Origin: Palsa-295 sp963785585
GTDB lineage: Bacteria; Acidobacteriota; Terriglobia; Acidiferrales; UBA7541
Direction: 5' to 3'
Length of the DNA stretch: 64,000 bases
NCBI GenBank assembly: GCA_963785585.1
Contig: CAWAVW010000004.1
Coordinates: 310,001-374,000 of the forward strand
Shown here: in pieces, positions 52,589 to 61,251 of the stretch
Layout of the letters: every line of letters starts with the position of its first letter
Position numbering within the stretch: position 1 is the stretch's first letter
Translations under genes and position numbers: made by a program
The notes under the pieces: generated by a model
Databases searched by the model: none
What the model saw: the letters and a program-made list of their open reading frames with translations, nothing else
Told to the model about the DNA's origin: nothing

Positions 52589-53290
52589 ATGCAGAGGGCA
52601 ACGGAGTCGCCACGAAACGTAGTAAACGTTCTGATCGCGGAAGCGAATCAGATGAATTGCCAGTTGGTAGAACAGGCCTTCCGGCCACGGCGGTTGCGGC
52701 TGGCGGTGATCGCCAGCGCGGTGGAATCCACTCGAGCGGTTTCGCTTCTAAAGGAACACGCTCCGGATGTCGCCATCATCTCCGCGCAGCTTCACGAAGG
52801 TCCTCTCGCCGGGTTTCGCGTGCTGCGCGAGTTGCGGCGCCTTCGTGCGAAGACGCGTGCCGTCATGCTGCTCGACACCCGGAAGCGCGAATTGATTATC
52901 GAGGCATTTCGCAACGGCGCTCACGGAGTTATTTTTCGCGACGAGCCCCTCGAAACTCTCTCCAAATGCATCCACGCCGTGCATCGCGGGCAAGTGTGGG
53001 CAGATAGCGAGCTCCTCGGCCTGCTGCTTGAAGCCCTCGGCCAAACCAAGTCATTGAATCTGCAGGATGCGCATGGCTTGGATCTACTGTCGAAGAAAGA
53101 AGAGAAAGTCGTCCGCCTGGTAGCAGACGGCATGACGAACAAACAGATTTCAAGCGCACTGGGATTGAGCGAGCACACGGTCCGGAATTATCTCTTCAAG
53201 ATTTTCGACAAGGTGGGCGTCTCGACGCGCGTTGAACTCGTGCTGTACTGCCTTCAGGAAAAACATTCCTCGGCGGAAATGGCCAGTTAG
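52589..53290 (+). CDS. LuxR/NarL-type regulator with a pseudo-receiver domain
   Basis: This 233-residue protein has an N-terminal CheY-like domain and a C-terminal LuxR HTH (LSKKEEKVVRLVADGMTNKQISSALGLSEHTVRNYLFKIF, residues ~170-210). The receiver lacks the phosphorylation Asp: the expected D is Ser65 in PDVAIISAQL, and the conserved Lys is Arg (GVIFRDEP). Phospho-control is therefore unlikely, as in CsgD/VpsT-type biofilm regulators. ATG 52589 is chosen because GAGG lies 5 bases upstream. TTG 52520 would add 23 residues. It diverges from the PilZ/export genes and probably controls them. Confidence 0.88.
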   Translation: MQRATESPRNVVNVLIAEANQMNCQLVEQAFRPRRLRLAVIASAVESTRAVSLLKEHAPDVAIISAQLHEGPLAGFRVLRELRRLRAKTRAVMLLDTRKRELIIEAFRNGAHGVIFRDEPLETLSKCIHAVHRGQVWADSELLGLLLEALGQTKSLNLQDAHGLDLLSKKEEKVVRLVADGMTNKQISSALGLSEHTVRNYLFKIFDKVGVSTRVELVLYCLQEKHSSAEMAS

Positions 53291-53293
53291 GCG

Positions 53294-53331
53294 CTGGTGC
53301 GGGCCGCGAGAATCGCCGAAAGCCGCACCAG
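53294..53331. terminator. Hairpin between the regulator and a convergent methyltransferase
   Basis: A perfect 9-bp stem (CTGGTGCGG / CCGCACCAG) with a 20-base loop lies between convergent genes. It lacks a T-tract on either side, so termination is possible but not certain. Confidence 0.4.
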
Positions 53332-53336
53332 AAACA

Positions 53337-54215
53337 CTAGCCGTGAAGTTGAAATGGGCCCACGCCTGTGGGGAAAGGCGATTCAAACGCCGGCATCAAA
53401 AAATACCGCGCCGGCTCGTAGTGATTTTCGGGCGTGAAGGGCGAGCAGAACAGTTCCTCTCGCATTTCGTCGGTCCGTACGAAAAACGCGTTCGTGCCAA
53501 GCAAGTTGCAACCAACGAGGGAATATCCCTTGCCGGTCAGCAACCCGTCCAACGCCTTAAGCGACGCGCCGAAGTAATCTGTCGAATCCCATTGGTGCGC
53601 TTCGTTGTACTGCATCACCCAGGGGAAGTCGGGCGGGAATTTGGCGTTGTATTCAGCAACGATCACGCGGGGCTGAATCGAGCGAATTGCGTCCAAAATG
53701 TAATAGTCGTTACCGTCCAAATCGATCGAAAGCAGTTCCACCGTCTTCGCAGGCGCATGGCTCGCCAGCACCGAATCCACATTCTGCGCGGTTACGAAAT
53801 GCTGCTCCACGCGCAAATGACCGTCGGGTATCACGCCGGATAATCTTTTCCGTATCGCCGCCACCCGGCGCGCCGAACCTTCCACCCATAATCCCCGCCA
53901 CCCTTGCATCAGCAGGAACAGCGTGTTGTTCTCCAGGCCGTCGCCCGCGCCGAGTTCGACGAACGTGCGCGCGCCCTCGCCAATCCGCCGGAATATTTCG
54001 TGCAGAATGCCGTCTTCGTCGGATTGCGAATAGACGCGGTACCCGAATTTTGGCAGACGGCGATCATCGGAGTAGCGTGCCGTGGCGAGCAACTCACGCC
54101 GGTGCTGTTGCAGGTTGGCTAGGTTGCTGGCGCGTTGCAACCGGGCATTCTGAATTCGCGCGACGCGCTCAGAAATTCCCAGATTGCCGAGAATTTTATT
54201 CCATCGACGGTTCAT
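53337..54215 (-). CDS. FkbM-like methyltransferase
   Basis: This 292-residue SAM-dependent methyltransferase has a helical N-terminus, then YSQSDEDGILHEIFRRI and VELGAGDGLENNT (SAM motif), and LLSIDLDGNDYYILDAI later. The pattern matches FkbM-like enzymes associated with glycan loci. It differs from the cluster's other FkbM protein and could methylate a sugar of the same polymer. It lies 42 bases downstream of the ribokinase gene on the same strand. Confidence 0.82.
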   Translation of the reverse strand: MNRRWNKILGNLGISERVARIQNARLQRASNLANLQQHRRELLATARYSDDRRLPKFGYRVYSQSDEDGILHEIFRRIGEGARTFVELGAGDGLENNTLFLLMQGWRGLWVEGSARRVAAIRKRLSGVIPDGHLRVEQHFVTAQNVDSVLASHAPAKTVELLSIDLDGNDYYILDAIRSIQPRVIVAEYNAKFPPDFPWVMQYNEAHQWDSTDYFGASLKALDGLLTGKGYSLVGCNLLGTNAFFVRTDEMREELFCSPFTPENHYEPARYFLMPAFESPFPTGVGPFQLHG

Positions 54216-54257
54216 GAAAAGTTCCGAGCGCTCGGGCGACTTCCAAATCGCTTTCCG

Positions 54258-55190
54258 TTACTCCTGCGACTTCAGGAATTTCCGCACTTCGGCCCCCGAC
54301 GGCATGGACGGCTGCGCGCCCTTCCGAGTGACGGAAATCGCAGAAACAGCAGCCGCGTAGCGAGCGGCGGCGACGGGCGGCTTGCCGGACAGCAAACTCG
54401 CAGCGAATGCAGCGTTGAATGCGTCTCCCGCTGCCGTAGAATCGACGGGCGTCACCTCGAAGGCTGCGACCATTTCGCGCAGCCCATCCGCCGTGGCGAT
54501 ATAAGCTCCCTTGGCGCCCATTTTGATCACCACGTTCTTCGGTCCGCGCGCTAACAAAAGCTCCGCGCAGCGTTGAGCCGTGTCGGTCGTTATGGTCTCG
54601 CTCGCATCCAATCCGCAAAGCGTTCGTGCTTCGCTTTCATTGGGAGTGATCCATGTCAACACCTGGAACACTCCCGCGGGCAATTCTCTCGCCGGCGCGG
54701 GATCGAGCATTAACGGAACCCGGTGCCGGTGCGCAAATGCCGCCAGCGCTTCCACGGTGATCAACGGAATTTCGAGCTGGGCGAGAATCATGCCAGCGTT
54801 CTTCAGTATCCGGGAGTGTTTGGCCACGTCTTTTGGCAGAATCTTGCCATTCGCACCGGGCACCACAACGATGCTGTTCTGCCCGTCGGTTCCCAGGTTG
54901 ATCAGCGCTACGCCCGACGAGCCTTTTTCCACTCCGACGGCCTTCACATCCACGCCGGCCTTCCGCAATCCGCTCTTCAGGTCCGCCCCGAACGAATCGT
55001 TGCCAACCTTGCCGACCATTTTTACCGGATAGCCCAGCCTGGCCGCTGCAAAGGCTTGATTGGCACCTTTCCCGCCATTGAAAGTGCCAAAACTGCTGCC
55101 GGCCAACGTCTCACCGGGCATCGGTACGCGTTCTGAGGTCGCGACCAGGTCAAGATTGATACTCCCCACAACTACAATCGGTTTCCGCAT
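54258..55190 (-). CDS. rbsK: Ribokinase (PfkB family)
   Basis: This 310-residue carbohydrate kinase phosphorylates ribose at C5 using ATP. It has VVGSINLDLV, GGKGANQAFAAARLG, the substrate-binding VPMPGETL region and the C-terminal DSTAAGDAFNAAFAASLL with the catalytic Asp (PfkB signature; DxxxxGD form). Length matches RbsK. No ribose transporter is nearby, so its pathway role here is salvage by inference. Confidence 0.92.
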   Translation of the reverse strand: MRKPIVVVGSINLDLVATSERVPMPGETLAGSSFGTFNGGKGANQAFAAARLGYPVKMVGKVGNDSFGADLKSGLRKAGVDVKAVGVEKGSSGVALINLGTDGQNSIVVVPGANGKILPKDVAKHSRILKNAGMILAQLEIPLITVEALAAFAHRHRVPLMLDPAPARELPAGVFQVLTWITPNESEARTLCGLDASETITTDTAQRCAELLLARGPKNVVIKMGAKGAYIATADGLREMVAAFEVTPVDSTAAGDAFNAAFAASLLSGKPPVAAARYAAAVSAISVTRKGAQPSMPSGAEVRKFLKSQE

Positions 55191-55331
55191 CTTTCCTTGG
55201 TCTCCGTATCAGCCGAAAAGCGTACCATCAACCGCGCGAAAGTTCGCGGTTTCGCCGAGAAAATTCTTAGCCCTCCCCGCATTCCGGTATGCCATTCGTC
55301 GTGCTAACCTTTTTCGAGCGCCGCAGGCACT

Positions 55332-55419
55332 GCCCGGGTGGCGGAATGGCATACGCGGCAGACTTAAAATCTGCTGTCCCTAACGGGGCATGTGGGTTCG
55401 ACCCCCACCCCGGGCACCA
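55332..55419 (+). tRNA. tRNA-Leu (anticodon UAA)
   Basis: The acceptor stem GCCCGGG pairs with CCCGGGC. The anticodon arm GCAGA-CTTAAAA-TCTGC puts the anticodon TAA at 55365-55367. A long variable arm (class II) and GGTTCGACCCC T-arm are present, and the 3' CCA is encoded (55417-55419). Confidence 0.97.
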
Positions 55420-55464
55420 TGCGACGAAAGGCAGCTTTCGCACAAGAACGGCTGCGAGACCGCG

Positions 55465-56865
55465 TTACACCCTCTTGATGATGACCGCGGTTAAATCGTC
55501 CTTCTGTTGCGTGCCCTTCGAGTGATCGACTACACCCTGATACAGCGCCTCAATAATCTGATCGGGCGGCAAATGCTTGGTTTTTCGAATTACGTCTTCC
55601 ATCCTCTCCACGCCGAATTGCTCCTTCGCAGGATTCACCCATTCGAAAAAACCATCTGTAATGAGTAGCAGCATGTCGCCGGACTTCATTTCCAGTTCCA
55701 CCGGGGGATCGGACACCAGCATCGGCGACACTCCCAGCGGCAGTCCCTGCGCGTTCATTCTGGTGAAGCGGTCTTCGTGGATCAAATAAACGAATAATGG
55801 GCCGTGACCGGCCGATAACAGCTCCACGCGGGAGCTTTGAGGTGTGCAAATCGCTGCAACGAACGTAACGAAACGTCCTTGCGTCAGATCCGAACCGATC
55901 TCCGCGTTGATCCGTTCCATGGCGGCGAGCAGTTGCCCATCCATCGAGAAATTCGCTCGCGCGTAGGCACGGCAAACGGCGGCGAGCAACGCCGGGCCAA
56001 TTCCGTGACCGGTCACGTCGGCGAGCGCCACCATCAGTTTGCCGTCCGGTAGAAACTGCCAGTCGAAGAAGTCGCCGCCGGTTTCGTCAGCCGGCAAATT
56101 CCACCCAGCGACCTCGAACCCGTCGATCTGCGGCGCCTCGCCCGGCAAAAGGGATTGCTGGATCGACCTCGCGACGCTTAAATCGTGTTGCAGACGCTCG
56201 ACTTCGCGCCGGGCCTCGGCCTCGTGCAGCGCGGCGTTCACATGTTTTCGGATTTCGATCGCCACGGCCGCTGCCGCGAAACCAGCGAGCAGCAACGCGA
56301 CCGCATACCCCAGAACAGAGCGTGAAGGCGACAAGATGGAAGATCCGGCGCTGAAGTCCGGGCGCCAGCCCACGTACCACGCGGCCACCAGGTAACTCAC
56401 CGCGGACGAAAATCCAGCAATCCAGCTGTCAGCCGGGTTCAACCGCAGGGTCGATAGAATGATGAAAATGAAGAAACCGAGCCCCAACGGGTTGGCGAGG
56501 GCCTTGTAATCCGGACTGACTACGCGGCTGGACAAGAAAGCAATTCCGAATGCCGGCAGGGTACTCTCGAAAACGATCGAACCGATCCACACGGACCGTG
56601 GCAGCCTACGTCCGGTTCGCGTAGCACGGCCAAGAAGATAGAGCATGGCGAGCTCATACGCGATGAAACAGGCTAATACCACCACAGCCATGGCCCAGAG
56701 CCTAAGGTCCTCGCCCGTGTGCAGCAGAGCAGTGCGAATCGACCGTTCCAGGAAAAAGAATCCGAGTGCGCCCAGCACCACGAGGATGCGAAAGCGCTCG
56801 CTCTTCCGCAGCGCGCCTCGAAACGCGGGGGAGTTAAATTCGGGATCGGCGGGTTTGGTTGTCAA
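55465..56865 (-). CDS. Membrane-bound SpoIIE/PP2C-type serine phosphatase (RsbU-like)
   Basis: This 466-residue protein has about six N-terminal hydrophobic helices (residues ~25-215), a coiled coil (HEAEARREVERLQHDLSVARSIQQSLLP) and a C-terminal PP2C-like phosphatase domain. Metal-binding residues are visible in ETGGDFFDW, ADVTGHGIGPALLA, TDGFFEW and KDDLTAVIIK. Such proteins dephosphorylate anti-sigma antagonists and switch on stress responses. The start is TTG at 56865 without a clear ribosome-binding site. Confidence 0.9.
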   Translation of the reverse strand: MTTKPADPEFNSPAFRGALRKSERFRILVVLGALGFFFLERSIRTALLHTGEDLRLWAMAVVVLACFIAYELAMLYLLGRATRTGRRLPRSVWIGSIVFESTLPAFGIAFLSSRVVSPDYKALANPLGLGFFIFIILSTLRLNPADSWIAGFSSAVSYLVAAWYVGWRPDFSAGSSILSPSRSVLGYAVALLLAGFAAAAVAIEIRKHVNAALHEAEARREVERLQHDLSVARSIQQSLLPGEAPQIDGFEVAGWNLPADETGGDFFDWQFLPDGKLMVALADVTGHGIGPALLAAVCRAYARANFSMDGQLLAAMERINAEIGSDLTQGRFVTFVAAICTPQSSRVELLSAGHGPLFVYLIHEDRFTRMNAQGLPLGVSPMLVSDPPVELEMKSGDMLLLITDGFFEWVNPAKEQFGVERMEDVIRKTKHLPPDQIIEALYQGVVDHSKGTQQKDDLTAVIIKRV

Positions 56866-57109
56866 CTCTGGGCCCTGGTGTCTGCTTGGCGCATCGTCTG
56901 AACGCGCACGACGACGTGCCTGAGAGAGTGCGTATCGTATGTGAAATAGGCTCGGTTTCTCAAGGGCCGAAGAACACGGGATGGCCGCTTGGCCCGTCCC
57001 TTACCACGCCGATTCGGATTTTGCCTCACACGCCATCTTGCGTAGAATTAATGCTTCCGTGAGGGCGTTTCGGCGGTTCCGAGTCTTCACTGGGCAGAAC
57101 GGAGAGTCG

Positions 57110-57496
57110 ATGGCCGTCGCATATTTGCTGAAAACAGAACCATCTGAATATTCGTTTGCGGACCTGCGTCGCGACGGATCGACCGAGTGGGAAGGCGTGT
57201 CAAACCCAGCCGCAGTGAAGAACCTGCGGGAGATGAAGCCCGGCACCAAGCTGATCATCTACGAAACCGGCGAGCGTCGAAGCGCCGTGGGGACCGCTTC
57301 GGTAACCGCCGTTGATGCGAAGGATCCAAAAGTCCCGATCGTCAAAATTAAGGCCGGTGGGGCGATTGCGAAACCGCTATCGCTCGCGGAGATCAAGACT
57401 CACAAGCTATTCTCCGATTCGCCGCTCGTACGGCAGGGAAGGCTTTCCGTCGTGCCGCTCACCGAAGAGCAATACGATTTTCTCGTCGGGAAGTGA
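57110..57496 (+). CDS. EVE-domain protein (PUA-like)
   Basis: This 128-residue single-domain protein matches the EVE family: AYLLKTEPSEYSFADL, EWEGVSNPAAVKNLREMKPG, and IIYETGERRSAVG. EVE domains are PUA-like folds thought to bind modified nucleobases or tRNA-related substrates. ATG 57110 is chosen because ACGGAGAG precedes it; the frame is open upstream. A two-subunit CoA transferase operon starts 20 bases downstream on the same strand, an unexplained pairing. Confidence 0.9.
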   Translation: MAVAYLLKTEPSEYSFADLRRDGSTEWEGVSNPAAVKNLREMKPGTKLIIYETGERRSAVGTASVTAVDAKDPKVPIVKIKAGGAIAKPLSLAEIKTHKLFSDSPLVRQGRLSVVPLTEEQYDFLVGK

Positions 57497-57516
57497 GCGC
57501 ACACCTCGATTAAAAG

Positions 57517-58197
57517 ATGAGCCGAAAGAGCAAAGTGTACGAATCTGTGGATGCGGCCGTCGCCGACGTTCCGAGCGGCGCGACGATCATGTTTGGAGGC
57601 TTCGGCGGCGCAGGCTTTCCGAATAATTTGATTCAGGGACTCGCGCGGACGGGCATCACGAACCTGGGCGTCATCAGCAACAATTGCGGCACCGGCGAAG
57701 GGGAGCTCGGCATTTTGTTCAAGAATCGCCAAATCACTCGCGTTGTTGCGGCGTTCCCCGGACCCGGAGCCACATATTTTCAAGAACAGTACTCGGCCGG
57801 AAAAATCGAACTCGAGCTGATACCACAGGGAATTCTTTGTGAGCGGCTTCGTGCCGAGGGCGCCGGAATACCCGCTTTCTTTTCACCCGTGGGAGTCGGC
57901 ACCGACGTTGCAAAAGGCAAAGAAGAGCGCGTAATTCGCGGCAAGCGCTGCATCTTGGAAAAGTCCCTCGGCGCCGATTATGCGTTCGTCAAAGCCTATC
58001 GGGCCGACCGCCTGGGAAATCTTGTGTATCGCAAGGCCGCGCGCAATTTCAATCCGTTGATGGCTGCCGCGGCAAAAACCACGATTGTCGAAGTCGATGA
58101 GGTCGTCGATACCGGGATGCTCGATCCGGAATCGATCGTCACACCTTCCATATTTGTGGACCGGATTGTTGTGGCCAGGGGACTGCGCTATGTCTAA
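57517..58197 (+). CDS. scoA: 3-oxoacid CoA-transferase, subunit A
   Basis: This 226-residue alpha subunit of a CoA transferase has the glycine-rich GGFGGAGFPNNLIQGL and the NNCGTGEGELG loop, followed by AFPGPGATYFQEQYSAGKIELELIPQG, all typical of ScoA/AtoD-type subunits. It forms a heteromer with the next gene, moving CoA between succinyl-CoA and acetoacetate or similar acids. The genes overlap by 8 bases. It links to beta-oxidation through 3-oxoacyl intermediates, but the acid used is inferred. Confidence 0.9.
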   Translation: MSRKSKVYESVDAAVADVPSGATIMFGGFGGAGFPNNLIQGLARTGITNLGVISNNCGTGEGELGILFKNRQITRVVAAFPGPGATYFQEQYSAGKIELELIPQGILCERLRAEGAGIPAFFSPVGVGTDVAKGKEERVIRGKRCILEKSLGADYAFVKAYRADRLGNLVYRKAARNFNPLMAAAAKTTIVEVDEVVDTGMLDPESIVTPSIFVDRIVVARGLRYV

Positions 58198-58867
58198 ACC
58201 TCGCTTAACCCGCGAGCAGATTGCGGCGCGCGCGGCGCTTGAGCTGCCGGATGGGGCCTACGTTAACCTCGGTTGGGGGATCCCCAACTTGATCGCCGCC
58301 TACGTCCCAAAAGAGTTCACGATCTACTTCCACAGCGAAAATGGAATCCTGGGCATGGGACCCCGAGCGAAAGCAGGAGAAGAGGATTTCGATCTCGTGG
58401 ATGCAATGAAAGTGCCGGTAACGCTTGTCCCGGGTGCGGCTTTCTTTACGCAGGACGTTGCTCACATGATGACTCGCGGGGGACATCTGGATATTTGCAT
58501 TCTCGGCGGTTTGCAGGTTTCCGAGAAGGGCGATCTGGCGAACTGGCGGGTGCCTGGCGCAAAAGGCGCGGGCGGAATCGGCGGCGCAATGGACATTGCC
58601 GTCGGCGCGCGTCGTTTAATCGTGACGATGGAGCACACCGCCAAAGACGGCATTCGCAAAATCGTGAAGGAGTGCAGCTACCCGCTCACGGCTCTCGAAT
58701 GCGTCGATACGATCGTTACGGATCTTGCGGTGATCGATGTAACACCGGCGGGTTTGAAATTGCGTGAAGTCGCGCCCGGATTTTCGCCCGAAGAAGTCCA
58801 AGCGCAAACCGAACCGGCGCTGCATTACGAGGGCACCGTACCGGAGATGCAAATCCCAACTCGCTGA
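58190..58867 (+). CDS. scoB: 3-oxoacid CoA-transferase, subunit B
   Basis: This 225-residue beta subunit carries the catalytic Glu in HSENGILGMG, which forms the glutamyl-CoA thioester. VNLGWGIPNLIAAYVP, MMTRGGHLDICILG and NWRVPGAKGAGGIGGAMD are family blocks. ATG 58190 overlaps subunit A by 8 bases, giving coupled translation and equal amounts. The frame is open upstream inside subunit A but does not add domain sequence. Confidence 0.92.
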   Translation: MSKPRLTREQIAARAALELPDGAYVNLGWGIPNLIAAYVPKEFTIYFHSENGILGMGPRAKAGEEDFDLVDAMKVPVTLVPGAAFFTQDVAHMMTRGGHLDICILGGLQVSEKGDLANWRVPGAKGAGGIGGAMDIAVGARRLIVTMEHTAKDGIRKIVKECSYPLTALECVDTIVTDLAVIDVTPAGLKLREVAPGFSPEEVQAQTEPALHYEGTVPEMQIPTR

Positions 58868-58930
58868 CCGCGTCTGCTCGACCCGCCTGCGCGGGCAGCG
58901 GAATCCGATTCGTTGTATCATTTTGACGAA

Positions 58931-59578
58931 ATGAGCCAACTTCCCAACGAACGAAGCAAACCGATCACTCACTGGATCGGCGAAGGCGGCGGATGGCTTC
59001 TGCGCCACGTCGTTAGCGGCCTAGCGGCCACTGGCATCACGCCCAATATGTTCACTTTTTTGGGCCTTGCGGTGAATTCCTGGGCTGCGGCCGAATTCGC
59101 GATGGGCAACTTTCGGCGAGCGGCGGCAATTCTGTTTCTCGCGGGCTTTCTGGATATGGCAGACGGCCAGGTAGCCCGCCGCGTGGGGCGCGTCACAGCG
59201 TTTGGTGCGTTCCTCGATTCCACGCTCGACCGCTACTCCGATCTCGCGCTGTACATGGGCCTGGTTGTTCACTACACACTGATCGGCCGCCCGTTTTACA
59301 TGGCGCTGGCCGCTGTCGCGATGGCCAGCTCGTTTATGGTCAGTTATTCGCGCGCTCGCGCTGAATCGCTGATTCCTCTTTGCAAGGTCGGATTTATGGA
59401 GCGGCCCGAGCGCCTGGTTTTGCTGATCATGGGCGGAGTCTTCAACCGGATGGCACAGGTTCTGTGGGTGATTGCCGCCATCTCCACTCTCACCGTGATT
59501 CACCGCGTGGTTTACACCTGGCAGGAGCTGCGTGCGGGGCGATCGCTTCCCGACGCCAACGCGACTCAAACCTTCTGA
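58931..59578 (+). CDS. CDP-alcohol phosphatidyltransferase
   Basis: This 215-residue membrane enzyme of five to six helices has the full CDP-alcohol signature D-G-x2-A-R-x8-G-x3-D-x3-D, in DGQVARRVGRVTAFGAFLD then STLD. It condenses a CDP-activated lipid with an alcohol, such as glycerol-3-phosphate or inositol phosphate. The exact product is unclear. ATG 58931 is used; TTG 58913 is an alternative. Its 3' end overlaps the convergent PlsC gene by 13 bases, and the neighbourhood is lipid-related. Confidence 0.88.
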   Translation: MSQLPNERSKPITHWIGEGGGWLLRHVVSGLAATGITPNMFTFLGLAVNSWAAAEFAMGNFRRAAAILFLAGFLDMADGQVARRVGRVTAFGAFLDSTLDRYSDLALYMGLVVHYTLIGRPFYMALAAVAMASSFMVSYSRARAESLIPLCKVGFMERPERLVLLIMGGVFNRMAQVLWVIAAISTLTVIHRVVYTWQELRAGRSLPDANATQTF

Positions 59579-60360
59579 ACAGGATTTGCGGCGAGCGATT
59601 CTTCGACCGGCTTCGAAATAATTTCCTGCACGCGTTGCCTTAGATCGTCCACTTCCGCGCGTCCGATCTTCGTGGTGTCAATCGTGTCATGGATTTGCAC
59701 GGTGATTTTTTCGGGGAAGAGGATCCAATTTCCCGTCTGGAAGAATTGGTACGATCCCACGATACTCACCGGAACGAGCGGCACGCCAAACTTTTGCGCC
59801 ATGCTGAAAATACCCTTTTTGAATTCCTGCACGTGGCCGGACCGCGTTCTTGACCCTTCGGCGAAGGCGATCAGACTGATGCCCGAATCAAGCGCCGCCT
59901 TCGCGCGTTGTCGCATGATCTCCAGCCCTTCGCGCGATGGAACATCGGGAACGGGAATGTTGCCAAAGCGCCCCATCATCCATCCGTAGATCGGAACCTT
60001 AAAATGCGATTCCAGTTCGAATCCGCGGAGGAATTGCGGAATCGCCGAATAAATCACAAACGGATCGAACAGGTTCACATGGTTGCAAATGAATATCGAC
60101 GTGCGCGTGCGATCGAAACCCGGAGCATACTGAACTTCAAATCTCGCGCCCGCGATTCGCATGATGTTTCGAAAGAAGAGACGCTGCGGCCAATCGTTCT
60201 TGCGCGGATCTACAATCGCGCCGAGGACAAGCAGGAATGCACCGACAACCGCGAAGTGAATTCCGCTGAGCGCCCAAAGAATCAGGGACCGTAGGGTGAG
60301 GTACGCCTTTCTCAAACGATAATGTCCATAGCGTTGGGGAGAATTTCGAGCGACTGGCAT
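59566..60360 (-). CDS. 1-acylglycerol-3-phosphate acyltransferase-like protein (PlsC)
   Basis: This 264-residue membrane-bound acyltransferase has an N-terminal helix (ILWALSGIHFAVVGAFLLVLG), the H-x4-D active site in NHVNLFDPF and the acceptor motif FAEGSRTRSG. It should acylate a glycerol-phosphate-like alcohol. Its ATG at 60360 overlaps the lipid-kinase gene by 49 bases, suggesting coupling. The acyl donor (acyl-ACP or acyl-CoA) could be supplied by the ACP and ligase upstream. Confidence 0.9.
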   Translation of the reverse strand: MPVARNSPQRYGHYRLRKAYLTLRSLILWALSGIHFAVVGAFLLVLGAIVDPRKNDWPQRLFFRNIMRIAGARFEVQYAPGFDRTRTSIFICNHVNLFDPFVIYSAIPQFLRGFELESHFKVPIYGWMMGRFGNIPVPDVPSREGLEIMRQRAKAALDSGISLIAFAEGSRTRSGHVQEFKKGIFSMAQKFGVPLVPVSIVGSYQFFQTGNWILFPEKITVQIHDTIDTTKIGRAEVDDLRQRVQEIISKPVEESLAANPVQKV

Positions 60361-61247
60361 TTAAGGCGCAGACTCTCGCCGTTGACCATCACATTCACGG
60401 GCCCGTCGAGTTCGAAGTCCACTCGCTTCACGGCCGCTCGAGAGGCGAGCAGATGATGGATGTGGGTGCCGGTGAAGAGCCGCGGCAACGTCGCCACGAG
60501 GCCTGTACGCTCGATCGGCCCCCATCGCACATACTCGATATAACCGTCCGCGGGATCGGCTTTCGGCGCTATCATCATTTTTCCGCCGGTAAATTTGCTG
60601 TTACTGAATGTCAAAAATAAAGTTTTGCCGCGATCCCACTCGCCCTTTTCATCCAGCCTGTGCGGGAACGCGGAGTGCTCCAGATTAACCAGGTGTGCAA
60701 ACACGGCGCGAATATAGCCAAGTTCGCCCATCCTTTTAAATCGGCGATTCGCGGTCTCGCCGACCTCCGCGGGAAATCCCAGGCTCATCAGATTCATGTA
60801 ATACAGCTCGCCCTGCGCGTGACGCAGCCGAATCACGTCACATGGACGGCGCGCGCCGGCGCGAATCGCCTCAAGCGTGTGCGCAACACCTCGCTTCGTG
60901 AAATCGCGCAGAAACGAATTCCCCGTGCCTAGCGGTAAAAATCCCAAGCTCGGCCGGTCGCCCGAAAGCGCTTCCGGGAACAATCCGTTCACGATTTCGT
61001 AAGATGTGCCATCTCCTCCGACCGCCAGAAAATTTCGAACGCCGCCTGCATAGGCCTTGCGTGCAAGCTCCGTAGCCTCTCCCGCGCCACTCGTCTCTGC
61101 GATCGTAACCTTGATTCCCGATTGGCGAACGCGTTCGATCGCTGCGGGAGCAAGTTTGCCGCAGCGTCCGCCTCCCGCTGCCGGATTCACGATCGCCAGG
61201 AACTCCGCGCTCACTGCGGAGCCACTCGCCAGCGGATTTCCTGCCAT
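60312..61247 (-). CDS. Diacylglycerol/lipid kinase-family protein (DgkB/YegS-like)
   Basis: This 311-residue soluble lipid kinase has FLAIVNPAAGGG, VGGDGTSYEIVNGL (the catalytic GGDGT) and PLGTGNSFLRDF. The second half is the beta-rich domain with DGYIEYVRWGPI. It phosphorylates diacylglycerol or a related lipid. It is 4 bases downstream of the acyl ligase gene and overlaps the PlsC gene, so kinase and acyltransferase are probably one unit. Confidence 0.88.
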   Translation of the reverse strand: MAGNPLASGSAVSAEFLAIVNPAAGGGRCGKLAPAAIERVRQSGIKVTIAETSGAGEATELARKAYAGGVRNFLAVGGDGTSYEIVNGLFPEALSGDRPSLGFLPLGTGNSFLRDFTKRGVAHTLEAIRAGARRPCDVIRLRHAQGELYYMNLMSLGFPAEVGETANRRFKRMGELGYIRAVFAHLVNLEHSAFPHRLDEKGEWDRGKTLFLTFSNSKFTGGKMMIAPKADPADGYIEYVRWGPIERTGLVATLPRLFTGTHIHHLLASRAAVKRVDFELDGPVNVMVNGESLRLKCQSLEILPNAMDIIV

Positions 61248-61251
61248 CCCG

